Both the position numbers and the translations under genes were made by a program. Source: a virus. From it: a DNA stretch of 38,874 nucleotides. Shown here in pieces: positions 31,828 through 37,331 of this stretch; position 1 is the stretch's first letter; every line of letters begins with the position of its first letter. The stretch covers positions 1-38,874 of IMG/VR virus record IMGVR_UViG_3300037189_010603, one strand, 5' to 3'. The notes below the pieces were generated by a model. That model had not been told where the DNA came from and did no database searches. It saw nothing but the letters and a program-made list of their open reading frames with translations.

Positions 31828-32143
31828 TTTCACTCTTCCTTGTTAGACGGTACTGCTCTATTTCACGCGCGTCGTAGGTCGGTTCTCCATTGCGATCTAC
31901 TTGGTTGGGTCGTGGTGCGACGCCTTTTATACACTCCATGATAAGACTGCTGACGTCAATCTTAAGATAGTCAGCTGCTTCTTTAAAGGTTAAAGTTTTG
32001 ACACCTTCGTCTTCACTATTGTTTTTCAATGCCTCTTTATATCTCTTGCGCCTTTCAGCTTGAAGAAGCATCTCTCTTTCCCATCGCGCTGGGTCTTTCC
32101 TTAATTTCTCGTAATTTCGTCTTTTTTGTTCAACTCTAGACAT
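31805..32143 (-). CDS. Basic/winged-helix protein B, paralogue of the gene at 32921
   Basis: A 112-residue protein with two parts. Residues 9-40 are very basic and helical (NYEKLRKDPARWEREMLLQA, then ERRKR). Residues 48-103 resemble a MerR/excisionase-type winged helix (LTFKEAADYLKIDVSSLIME, then CIKGVAPRPNQ). Both parts align by eye with the ends of the 244-residue protein at 32921-33655. It probably binds DNA and may regulate transcription or act as a recombination directionality-like factor. It has GGGGT before the ATG. The paralogy is visible; the function is inference. Confidence 0.7.
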   Translation of the reverse strand: MSRVEQKRRNYEKLRKDPARWEREMLLQAERRKRYKEALKNNSEDEGVKTLTFKEAADYLKIDVSSLIMECIKGVAPRPNQVDRNGEPTYDAREIEQYRLTRKSENADNHNV

Positions 32144-32158
32144 TTTGACCCCACATGG

Positions 32159-32479
32159 TTATTTCACCACCCGTAACTTCGTTAATGCTTCATAGCGCTG
32201 TGCTAGTTCGTTGTATGCCTCGATCACTTCGTCACAAGAGTCACATTCATGACATATCTGGATTCGCAGCGTTGGCGATTGTGATACAACGGTTGCTTTA
32301 CGCAGAATCAGGAAAATCCCTATCGCGACTAAGCTGAACACAATAGCAAGTCCGACAAGGTTACCCATGATGATCCCTAACATGAACAAACCAGAGAAGA
32401 AAAGTAAGCAAAGAGCTAACTTAATGGCGTCAATAACAGGTGTCAGTTTGAAAACAAGTTTTTGAATCTTAGCCATCAT
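32159..32479 (-). CDS. Two-helix membrane protein, unknown
   Basis: A 106-residue protein with two predicted membrane helices (IKLALCLLFFSGLFMLGIIM; LVGLAIVFSLVAIGIFLIL), an N-terminal basic amphipathic segment and a cytoplasmic or periplasmic tail with CHECDSC and a coiled-coil end. I chose the ATG at 32479, which overlaps the upstream stop (ATGA). The CxxCxxC cluster might bind metal. No family was recognised. An early membrane protein could act in host takeover or superinfection exclusion. Confidence 0.65.
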   Translation of the reverse strand: MMAKIQKLVFKLTPVIDAIKLALCLLFFSGLFMLGIIMGNLVGLAIVFSLVAIGIFLILRKATVVSQSPTLRIQICHECDSCDEVIEAYNELAQRYEALTKLRVVK

Positions 32480-32745
32480 ATCACTACCACCCCGTTCACA
32501 AACTCTTCCTGCATTGCTAAACGGTTTTGTTCTACCTCGACCCATTTCTGTGCGTAATGCAATGCCTTCTGTGCGTTCAGCAGTGGTGTGTCCTTAGCAG
32601 TCGCACGCATGGCGTACTTCAGCAGATTGCCGCGATAGTAGGCAACCTGCTCTTCAGCTGGCCATTGTTGGATAATGTCCCATGGTTGTATGGTCATTTC
32701 GACGTAGTGCTTACCGCCATACTGCATCTTGTTTACATTGTTCAT
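32476..32745 (-). CDS. DUF3310 protein, T7 gp1.7-like nucleotide kinase family
   Basis: An 89-residue DUF3310 domain: YGGKHYVEMTIQPWDIIQQW, then LLKYAMRATAKD and ALHYAQKWVEV. The family includes T7 gp1.7, a thymidylate kinase-like enzyme. This copy is short and consists only of the conserved domain, so its activity is uncertain. I chose the ATG at 32745 because AAGGA lies upstream; an extended start at 32781 lacks one. It overlaps the next gene by four bases. Confidence 0.82.
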   Translation of the reverse strand: MNNVNKMQYGGKHYVEMTIQPWDIIQQWPAEEQVAYYRGNLLKYAMRATAKDTPLLNAQKALHYAQKWVEVEQNRLAMQEEFVNGVVVI

Positions 32746-32762
32746 TTTCTGTCCTTTTTGAG

Positions 32763-32924
32763 TTACTGATCTTCTTGGCACATATCGACTGTGAAAGTCT
32801 GTAACATGGTCTGAAGTTCACAATTAAGGATGTTGATGCACTTTTCTAAATCTTCGTATGTTTGCCCCACAGCATGGAGCAAATAGGGTTGTCCATCATC
32901 TTTTCGGGATAGCACGATAATCAT
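32763..32924 (-). CDS. Small protein (53 residues), unknown
   Basis: A 53-residue ORF starting MIIVLSRKDDGQPYLLHAVG and ending FTVDMCQEDQ. The start overlaps the upstream stop (ATGA at 32924-32921) and AAGGGA lies 12 bases upstream, so it is probably translated with the 244-residue protein. It has a short strand-helix pattern and no membrane segment. The function is unknown. Confidence 0.6.
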   Translation of the reverse strand: MIIVLSRKDDGQPYLLHAVGQTYEDLEKCINILNCELQTMLQTFTVDMCQEDQ

Positions 32925-33655
32925 TTATCTTGTCCCTTTTGATTGTTTTTGTATTCCCTGATTGCATCAATAGCATAGGCTATTACCCCACCGTGTATCA
33001 TACCACTTGGTCTTGGTGCCTCGCCTTTCAGCCCCGCCATTATCAATTCGCCAGGTGAAATGTCAAGGTAATGCGCTGCCTCAGTGATAGACATTAACCT
33101 TGAACTAACCGAGTAGCTGTTTACTATTTCAAAATGACGTGCTGTGTCGTTCAGGGTTACACGACGGTGCTTCGTAGCTGGTGGGTTTACTGCACGCTCT
33201 AACCTTAGCTTTTCGTTGCGTATTGCGGTGTATTTGATGCTGTTCAACCGTCGTTTTTCTGCCCGTTCTTCTGGCGTTTGTAACACTCTTTTCTCAACTG
33301 CTCTTGTTGCTAGGTACTTAGCGCGCTGTCGATCATTTAGCTCTTTTTTGTTGCGTTCTCGATACCGACGGTTACGCTCTACTTTCTTTCTATGTTTTTC
33401 AGCTTCTTTCTTTTCGGTATCGTCTGGCGATACAGGTGAATCTAATTTATCAGCTGCCCTTTTTTCCTTAAACCGCTGCTGCCTTATGTGCGCCATCTCT
33501 GCTATTTTAGCCAGTCGCTCAGGGTTCTGCGAGTCTTTCAATTTAGCTCGTTCTTTGCGTACTTTGTCCGCCGCTAAATGCTTTGCCCATCGAACAGGGT
33601 CATTACGCAGCTTTGCATAATACTTTTTGTTTTTGTCCAACTTCTCCTCGTCCAT
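32921..33655 (-). CDS. Basic/winged-helix protein A (244 residues)
   Basis: A 244-residue protein. Residues 8-41 (KKYYAKLRNDPVRWAKHLAA) and about 90-120 (RYRERNKKELNDRQRAKYLA) are similar very basic helical repeats, rich in Arg and Lys. Residues 183-240 form a winged-helix-like domain (SITEAAHYLDISPGELIMAG, then LKGEAPRPS). The small protein at 31805 has one basic repeat and the same C-terminal domain, so the two genes are paralogues. A DNA-binding role is likely. The basic repeats resemble segments often found next to HNH endonucleases, but no HNH motif is present. Confidence 0.72.
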   Translation of the reverse strand: MDEEKLDKNKKYYAKLRNDPVRWAKHLAADKVRKERAKLKDSQNPERLAKIAEMAHIRQQRFKEKRAADKLDSPVSPDDTEKKEAEKHRKKVERNRRYRERNKKELNDRQRAKYLATRAVEKRVLQTPEERAEKRRLNSIKYTAIRNEKLRLERAVNPPATKHRRVTLNDTARHFEIVNSYSVSSRLMSITEAAHYLDISPGELIMAGLKGEAPRPSGMIHGGVIAYAIDAIREYKNNQKGQDK

Positions 33656-33660
33656 GCGTC

Positions 33661-33888
33661 TTAGCCCCCATCAAACAGGTTGTTTTGTACCTTGTCGTTT
33701 GCATTCGACTCGATAATTGACAGAGCGTAACCAAGTCGAATACCAAGTAGCATAGCTACAATGATCGCGGTAGCAAATACGAAAGAGGGTATAAAGACAA
33801 CAGAGAAACCCCATAAAACAAAACTAAGACAACAAAACTTCGTTACCAACGTCGAATGTTTTCTTAAAGTAAATGTAAGCTCACTCAT
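33661..33888 (-). CDS. Two-helix membrane protein, unknown
   Basis: A 75-residue protein with two hydrophobic helices (FCCLSFVLWGFSVVFIPSFV; ATAIIVAMLLGIRLGYALSI) and a polar tail. Its start overlaps the end of a 28-residue membrane peptide gene by eight bases, and its stop lies five bases before the next gene. It is part of a run of very small membrane proteins. The function is unknown. Confidence 0.65.
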   Translation of the reverse strand: MSELTFTLRKHSTLVTKFCCLSFVLWGFSVVFIPSFVFATAIIVAMLLGIRLGYALSIIESNANDKVQNNLFDGG

Positions 33889-33967
33889 TACTCATCCCTT
33901 TCACAAAGATGACAATCACAAAAAGGATTACGTTGTACAAAGCGAATAACGCTAGTGCTTTAATCAT
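33881..33967 (-). CDS. Micro-membrane protein (28 residues)
   Basis: ATG at 33967 encodes MIKALALFALYNVILFVIVI followed by FVKGMSNE: a single membrane helix with a short polar tail. It overlaps the next start by eight bases and has GGGTG upstream. The size and single helix are like small phage membrane peptides that modulate host membrane proteins. Evidence is the intact frame, start context and tight spacing. Confidence 0.55.
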   Translation of the reverse strand: MIKALALFALYNVILFVIVIFVKGMSNE

Positions 33968-33977
33968 ACATCACCCA

Positions 33978-34076
33978 TCAAAACAAAAACAAAGTAGCAA
34001 GGATGAATAGGCTTGTTAGTACAAACCCGTTCATGATTAGAAAGACAAGCAAGATAAACATACATATGCCGTACAT
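33978..34076 (-). CDS. Micro-membrane protein (32 residues)
   Basis: ATG at 34076 encodes MYGICMFILLVFLIMNGFVL followed by TSLFILATLFLF, nearly all hydrophobic, with one or two helix-forming segments. It starts two bases after the lipoprotein stop, with a G-rich ribosome-binding region (GGGGG) further upstream. The function is unknown. The unbroken frame within a chain of coupled genes supports it. Confidence 0.5.
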   Translation of the reverse strand: MYGICMFILLVFLIMNGFVLTSLFILATLFLF

Positions 34077-34078
34077 AC

Positions 34079-34216
34079 CTATAACCCCCGATTGTTTAGC
34101 GAAACAATGATGGTTTTAATAGGCGCCGGACGCGAAGCGTCAGCGTAGCCGGCCGGCACTCTAGGTGCGCAACCAGCACAAAGCAAGGCCGTAATCAGCA
34201 CAAAGGTGATTTTCAT
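34079..34216 (-). CDS. Small lipoprotein (45 residues), possible Rz1-like outer spanin
   Basis: ATG at 34216 encodes a signal peptide MKITFVLITALLCAGC with Cys16 as the probable lipidation site, then a short Pro-containing mature part (APRVPAGYADASRPAPIKTI). It overlaps the SleB-type hydrolase stop by four bases (ATGA). Size, lipobox and proline content are like Rz1 outer-membrane spanin subunits, but no classic Rz partner was recognised and the gene lies in the early operon. The residue three before Cys16 is Cys13 rather than the usual Leu, so the lipobox is not perfect. It could instead be a surface-exclusion lipoprotein. Confidence 0.6.
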   Translation of the reverse strand: MKITFVLITALLCAGCAPRVPAGYADASRPAPIKTIIVSLNNRGL

Positions 34217-34977
34217 ACATTACCTTTTTTTGTTTTAAAGAAATCGTGGTCGCCAATACTCAACACATGCCAACCATTTTTTCCGTTAGTCATACTTACA
34301 AAGTATTCCAGCGCCCGTTTCGATGTGCTATCTCCTTTAGCTGCACGTTGGCGCACAATGCTCAAGTTTGCAAAGTGCGTTGCTCCACCCGTCGGATCAA
34401 CGTACCGCATACCCCGCACCATACGATTAAAAGCAAGTCGTTCCGATGCGTATTCAGGGCGCATAGCAAGCTCTAGGATAGCGTCTTGCGACTTGCCTCT
34501 AAGGACGGGTACAGAATGAGCAAACTCAAACTGCCCCTCTTGTATCACTGCCGCCATAGCGTCCCGCGCCATATTCATTTTGACACGATTGATTATAACG
34601 GCCGCTACAGCCTGCTTACCCTCCTCGCTTTGATTACCTGCCTCACCCTTCATTGCAATGATCGTAGCCGCTACATCAAGCTTGCTAAACGACGTGGGGA
34701 ATTGTTTCACAACCTTCTCTGCTACCTTCAACGGTAACTGCACCATTGACGGATCAACCTGATTGCTCGCTAGCTTTTCGTTCTCTGCTTCTAACTTCTT
34801 GGCCTTCTCCATCGCTACATCGTAAGTTTTAGCCTTGTGCAGCACACCAGACACGTTACTGGTCATATCTGCAGCCTCTAAGCCAAGATAAACCAACCAC
34901 AGCGAGCCGCAAGCTGCACTGGCCAGCATTGCCCCGACTGGGCGAGGTTTCTTTACAATTTTCTCTGCATTTCTCAT
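34213..34977 (-). CDS. SleB-type cell-wall hydrolase with membrane anchor
   Basis: A 254-residue protein. An N-terminal basic tail and one membrane helix (VGAMLASAACGSLWLVYLGL, about residues 14-33) are followed by a coiled coil (HKAKTYDVAMEKAKKLEAEN) and a SleB/hydrolase-2 domain: MKGEAGNQSEEGKQAVAAVI (Glu112 as catalytic candidate), GQFEFAHSVP and DPTGGATHF (194-202). It should cut peptidoglycan while anchored in the inner membrane. I chose the ATG at 34977, with GGGGG upstream and an ATGA overlap with the previous gene. It is separate from the late GH24 endolysin. Confidence 0.83.
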   Translation of the reverse strand: MRNAEKIVKKPRPVGAMLASAACGSLWLVYLGLEAADMTSNVSGVLHKAKTYDVAMEKAKKLEAENEKLASNQVDPSMVQLPLKVAEKVVKQFPTSFSKLDVAATIIAMKGEAGNQSEEGKQAVAAVIINRVKMNMARDAMAAVIQEGQFEFAHSVPVLRGKSQDAILELAMRPEYASERLAFNRMVRGMRYVDPTGGATHFANLSIVRQRAAKGDSTSKRALEYFVSMTNGKNGWHVLSIGDHDFFKTKKGNV

Positions 34978-35135
34978 TTTGCCCCCTTTGGTTTTTTGCA
35001 ATCAACCATGATAAAGACATCGTCTGCGGTGTTTGAATGGATCGTCGTTTGCGTACAAACAAGTTGAATCGTTTCAGCCTTAGCTTGTCCAAATAGCACA
35101 ACGACAATCAGGAAAATTGCTGCCAGTTTGTACAT
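34974..35135 (-). CDS. Small exported protein (53 residues)
   Basis: MYKLAAIFLIVVVLFGQAKA is a typical cleavable signal peptide, followed by a mature peptide ETIQLVCTQTTIHSNTADDV ending VDCKKPKGAK, with two cysteines that may form a disulphide in the periplasm. AAGGA lies 12 bases before the ATG at 35135. The stop overlaps the hydrolase start (ATGA), so it is coupled to that gene. Possible roles are hydrolase inhibitor, chaperone or envelope effector. No family was recognised. Confidence 0.65.
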   Translation of the reverse strand: MYKLAAIFLIVVVLFGQAKAETIQLVCTQTTIHSNTADDVFIMVDCKKPKGAK

Positions 35136-35136
35136 G

Positions 35137-35382
35137 TTAAAAGTCCTTTCCAGTGTTTGATGCATACATAGAACGAAGCAGCCAGCGTATTGCACAAGCG
35201 GCCTGTGTGCCCTTATCGCCATGCTTGGCAAGTTCAGGCTCCAAAATCGACAACTCATGTTCTGCAACGGCCATAGGCAAACGATGCTCATACATCCGGG
35301 CAATTGAGTTGATCAGCGTGTCAATCTGATCGTCTTTAAACACTTGTGACAATCGTTTGCGGATAACTGTTTCCGTGCTCAT
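35137..35382 (-). CDS. Small helical protein, unknown
   Basis: An 81-residue, mainly helical, soluble protein (RKRLSQVFKDDQIDTLINSI; DKGTQAACAIRWLLRSMYAS). The start overlaps the stop of the preceding membrane peptide gene (ATGA), and the stop is one base before the next ATG. It fits the tightly packed early operon. No known domain was recognised. Confidence 0.65.
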   Translation of the reverse strand: MSTETVIRKRLSQVFKDDQIDTLINSIARMYEHRLPMAVAEHELSILEPELAKHGDKGTQAACAIRWLLRSMYASNTGKDF

Positions 35383-35471
35383 ACCATACCTCCAACGATT
35401 GCAAAAAAAGCTACAATGCCGACAATAACCAGCATCAAGTCAAACAGCTTGCTAATAATTAAACTACGCAT
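35379..35471 (-). CDS. Micro-membrane protein (30 residues)
   Basis: ATG at 35471 encodes MRSLIISKLFDLMLVIVGIV followed by AFFAIVGGMV: a short basic start and one membrane helix. It overlaps the previous gene by eight bases and the next by four (ATGA), with GGGGG upstream. The gene chain argues that it is translated. The function is unknown. Confidence 0.55.
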   Translation of the reverse strand: MRSLIISKLFDLMLVIVGIVAFFAIVGGMV

Positions 35472-35616
35472 TGTCTTCCCCCTTATTGATTGCGGCAAAC
35501 ATGGCCATGATCTGCTCTTGTATCTCTTGAGGTGTAGTCTTTAGCTCTTGCGCCTCAATGGTCTTAACGGCCTGCCATTTAGCCGCAATTGTTTGCTCTA
35601 AGTTTTTGCGTGTCAT
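35464..35616 (-). CDS. Small soluble protein (50 residues)
   Basis: A 50-residue ORF starting MTRKNLEQTIAAKWQAVKTI and continuing with EAQELKTTPQ and IMAMFAAINK. It is mainly helical with mixed charge. AAGGGG lies upstream of the ATG at 35616. Its stop overlaps the start of the micro-membrane gene. The function is unknown. Confidence 0.55.
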   Translation of the reverse strand: MTRKNLEQTIAAKWQAVKTIEAQELKTTPQEIQEQIMAMFAAINKGEDNA

Positions 35617-35630
35617 TGTCTTACCCCTTC

Positions 35631-36137
35631 TCAATAATACGTTGTGTCTGGTTCGTAGTAATCTTCTGGTTCAGGTAACACCCCTATCTGATTGTCGATC
35701 CTGGTAATTAGGTCGGTTAAAGTGTTGAGCACATCTGATACAAAACGCAACTCTGAATCGGGGTCATTAAGCTGTATCAGCTGATTTGCTTCTGGCACTT
35801 CGTCATACAAAGAATCGAAATAGTCGTTAGCCTTCAGGTACGCCAATGCCAGCGTGTCCTGGACGCTCGATAGCTTGGTTGCATCCACGTTAATACCCTC
35901 CGATTGTGTCGATGGTTGTTCAGGTTGATTGAATGGTTCAGTGATTGCCAGCGGTGCATGGTGCGGGGTATCCGCTGGCAAAGGTGGGTTAAAGACGAAA
36001 TAACCGCTGTCGTGGTGCAAGGCTATACGATCATGCCCAATTGCATCTAGTAGGCTTTCTTGGTGTCTTATCGGCGTGCTACGGGGTAACAGTCTCTCGA
36101 CTGTATGCCCGTGGTATTCCGAAGGTGATTTTGTCAT
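35631..36137 (-). CDS. Early protein with Pro/Gln-rich linker, unknown
   Basis: A 168-residue protein with an N-terminal part (about residues 1-60, including RIALHHDSGYFVFNPPLPAD), a Pro/Gln/Ser linker (FNQPEQPSTQSE), and a helical acidic C-terminal part (LAYLKANDYFDSLYDEVPEA, ending in EDYYEPDTTYY). GGGGGCAAA precedes the ATG at 36137. A hairpin at 36151-36175 lies in its leader. No known family was recognised. Confidence 0.65.
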   Translation of the reverse strand: MTKSPSEYHGHTVERLLPRSTPIRHQESLLDAIGHDRIALHHDSGYFVFNPPLPADTPHHAPLAITEPFNQPEQPSTQSEGINVDATKLSSVQDTLALAYLKANDYFDSLYDEVPEANQLIQLNDPDSELRFVSDVLNTLTDLITRIDNQIGVLPEPEDYYEPDTTYY

Positions 36138-36150
36138 TTTGCCCCCATGC

Positions 36151-36180
36151 TAACGAGGTGTTCAGCCCCTCGTTATTTTT
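36151..36180. promoter_or_regulatory. Leader hairpin before the 168-residue early gene
   Basis: An 8-bp perfect stem, TAACGAGG (36151-36158) and CCTCGTTA (36168-36175), nine-base loop. On the + strand five T's follow, so it looks like a rightward terminator. On the operon's - strand it sits in the leader 14-38 bases before the ATG at 36137, where it could control translation, as do the hairpins before two neighbouring genes. Confidence 0.55.
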
Positions 36181-36208
36181 AGATTAGCAGCGAAAAGTTA
36201 AAGAACGA

Positions 36209-36388
36209 TTAACGGGCTTTGCGAACGGTAAATCCCTTGCGTTTAAGCGTCAGTAGCACGCTCTCTAAGGTATCCGATTCTTGCATAAGGCTGATTACCT
36301 CCCAAAGCGCACGCTCGCCATTCTCATTGAGCGCTTTGAATGTAAGGCGTCCGCCTTGTGTGCTGTACGTTAGATCAAACTGGCGCAT
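36209..36388 (-). CDS. Small protein (59 residues), unknown
   Basis: A 59-residue ORF starting MRQFDLTYSTQGGRLTFKAL and ending KRKGFTVRKAR. It has a strand-strand-helix-strand pattern and a basic end. AAGGG lies upstream of the ATG at 36388, one base after the preceding stop. The sequence pattern suggests a small nucleic-acid or protein-binding fold. No family was recognised. Confidence 0.6.
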   Translation of the reverse strand: MRQFDLTYSTQGGRLTFKALNENGERALWEVISLMQESDTLESVLLTLKRKGFTVRKAR

Positions 36389-36389
36389 G

Positions 36390-36707
36390 TTATTTACCCT
36401 TTTGTTTTTTGATAAGTTTACGCAATTCGTTATTTTCTTTGATTAGTTCAACGTGCTCTTCTCTTAATTTTTCAAAACGTTCGTCTAACTCGCTGTAAGA
36501 TATCGTGTCATTTTCAATCGGTGAATCGTCTGTAAGTGATACCAGATCGTCTAAGCAATTCTCGACTGCGGCAAGGTAGTTAATTAGATCGTAATCAGCA
36601 TTGCCAGCTGATAGCGCTTGCATCTCTGCCCGTTCGATGCGTTGCCGTGTTTCAACAAGCAAATGCCCTATCGGAATATCCAAGTGATGTTTTGTAATGT
36701 CATACAT
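36390..36707 (-). CDS. Coiled-coil early protein (105 residues)
   Basis: A 105-residue protein, helical throughout, with a strong C-terminal coiled coil (YSELDERFEKLREEHVELIK, then NNELRKLIKKQ). GGGGC lies upstream of the ATG at 36707, after the duplicated hairpin leader at 36708-36777. It could form dimers and bind a host protein. No family was recognised. Confidence 0.65.
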   Translation of the reverse strand: MYDITKHHLDIPIGHLLVETRQRIERAEMQALSAGNADYDLINYLAAVENCLDDLVSLTDDSPIENDTISYSELDERFEKLREEHVELIKENNELRKLIKKQKGK

Positions 36708-36777
36708 GTTTGTGCCCCTGATTGTTTTGGGCAGCTTGATTGCTGCCCTATTTGTAGAATACGCGGTAAAGGTTAAT
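36708..36777 (-). promoter_or_regulatory. Duplicated hairpin leader, copy A
   Basis: On the - strand this region reads AATTAACCTTTA, then TTCTACAAATA, then the stem GGGCAGC...GCTGCCC (36729-36735 with 36742-36748), then AACAATCAGGGG before the ATG at 36707. Copy B at 37013-37080 has nearly the same order. TACAAA may be a -10 element, in which case transcripts would begin close to the hairpin and carry a 5' stem-loop. A clear -35 element was not found. Confidence 0.6.
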
Positions 36778-36784
36778 TTAGTAT

Positions 36785-37012
36785 TTACGGATAAACCGAT
36801 TTATAAATTCCGCGTGCTAAGTCCGCACGCTCGTCATCGTCTATCGCTTCTGCAAAACCATCGCGCCATTCGATTGCTTGTTGGCCTTTTAATGCCACAC
36901 CGCGAGTACCTGTGGGGTTTTTAGCGTAATCCCGTTGCACCGTAAGCCATTCGCCGCGTGCAATCCAACATACCGTGTAACCATAACCTTCAAAAATCAC
37001 TGCGCTTTTCAT
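36785..37012 (-). CDS. Small early protein (75 residues), unknown
   Basis: A 75-residue protein with a beta-rich first half (SAVIFEGYGYTVCWIARGEW) and a helical second half (QQAIEWRDGFAEAIDDDERA). GAGGAC lies before the ATG at 37012, and the duplicated hairpin leader B lies just upstream, so it probably has its own expression signal. No family was recognised. Confidence 0.6.
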   Translation of the reverse strand: MKSAVIFEGYGYTVCWIARGEWLTVQRDYAKNPTGTRGVALKGQQAIEWRDGFAEAIDDDERADLARGIYKSVYP

Positions 37013-37080
37013 TGTAGTCCTCTGATTGTTGCGGGCAGCTTGATTACTGCCCTATTTGTAGGATATTGGATAAAGGTTAA
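37013..37080 (-). promoter_or_regulatory. Duplicated hairpin leader, copy B
   Basis: It repeats the elements of copy A: AATTAACCTTTA, CCTACAAATA, the stem GGGCAG...CTGCCC (37033-37038 with 37047-37052) and AACAATCAGAGG before the ATG at 37012. The stem is kept although bases near it differ. This argues for a shared leader function rather than chance. Confidence 0.6.
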
Positions 37081-37087
37081 TTTTCTG

Positions 37088-37258
37088 TTACCGCTTATTG
37101 AGTTTGATTGTGATAATGTTTTTTCCTAATTTCGATTTACCTTCGACGTATTTCCATGCGTGCGCTTCCTCGACTGTCATTCCGAAGTGCGCTTTAAACC
37201 AATCTTCTTTTTGTGCGGCTGGTTTTTTCGCGAAAAGGTTTTTGATAAAGTTAATCAT
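37088..37258 (-). CDS. Small basic early protein (56 residues)
   Basis: A 56-residue protein starting MINFIKNLFAKKPAAQKEDW, an amphipathic basic helix that could lie on a membrane, and followed by EEAHAWKYVEGKSKLGKNII. AAGGGAGC lies upstream of the ATG at 37258. An upstream in-frame start would overlap the next gene without a ribosome-binding site. The function is unknown. Confidence 0.6.
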   Translation of the reverse strand: MINFIKNLFAKKPAAQKEDWFKAHFGMTVEEAHAWKYVEGKSKLGKNIITIKLNKR

Positions 37259-37331
37259 TTTCGTTGCTCCCTTGTTTGTCTCTATGATTGTAGAATAGCG
37301 GCCAATTCCTAACGAAGGGTAAACGGGTAAT
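37259..37331 (-). promoter_or_regulatory. Candidate early promoter region, related to the duplicated leaders
   Basis: On the - strand this gap carries TTCGTTAGG, then GCTATTCTACAATCAT. TACAAT is a good -10 hexamer and aligns with TACAAA in leaders A and B, including the preceding TATTC. There is no hairpin here. It probably drives the small gene at 37088-37258. Confidence 0.45.

Noticed and set aside
32745-32781. Upstream extension of the DUF3310 start
   Set aside because: The extra 12 residues overlap the preceding gene and lack a ribosome-binding site; AAGGA supports the start at 32745.
33144-33620. + strand ORF of 158 codons, Arg/Ser/Phe-rich
   Set aside because: It is the antisense of the Lys/Arg/Glu-rich codons of the 244-residue protein, and its composition is a by-product of that.
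35135-35303. N-terminal extension of the exported 53-residue protein
   Set aside because: It overlaps the neighbouring gene and would hide a clear signal peptide; AAGGA supports the ATG at 35135.
36697-37129. Two + strand ORFs that both encode a PLIVxGSLIxALFVxY membrane-like peptide
   Set aside because: The similarity comes from the duplicated hairpin leaders on the - strand. Differences between copies are mostly nonsynonymous while the stem is kept, and there is no + strand gene context.
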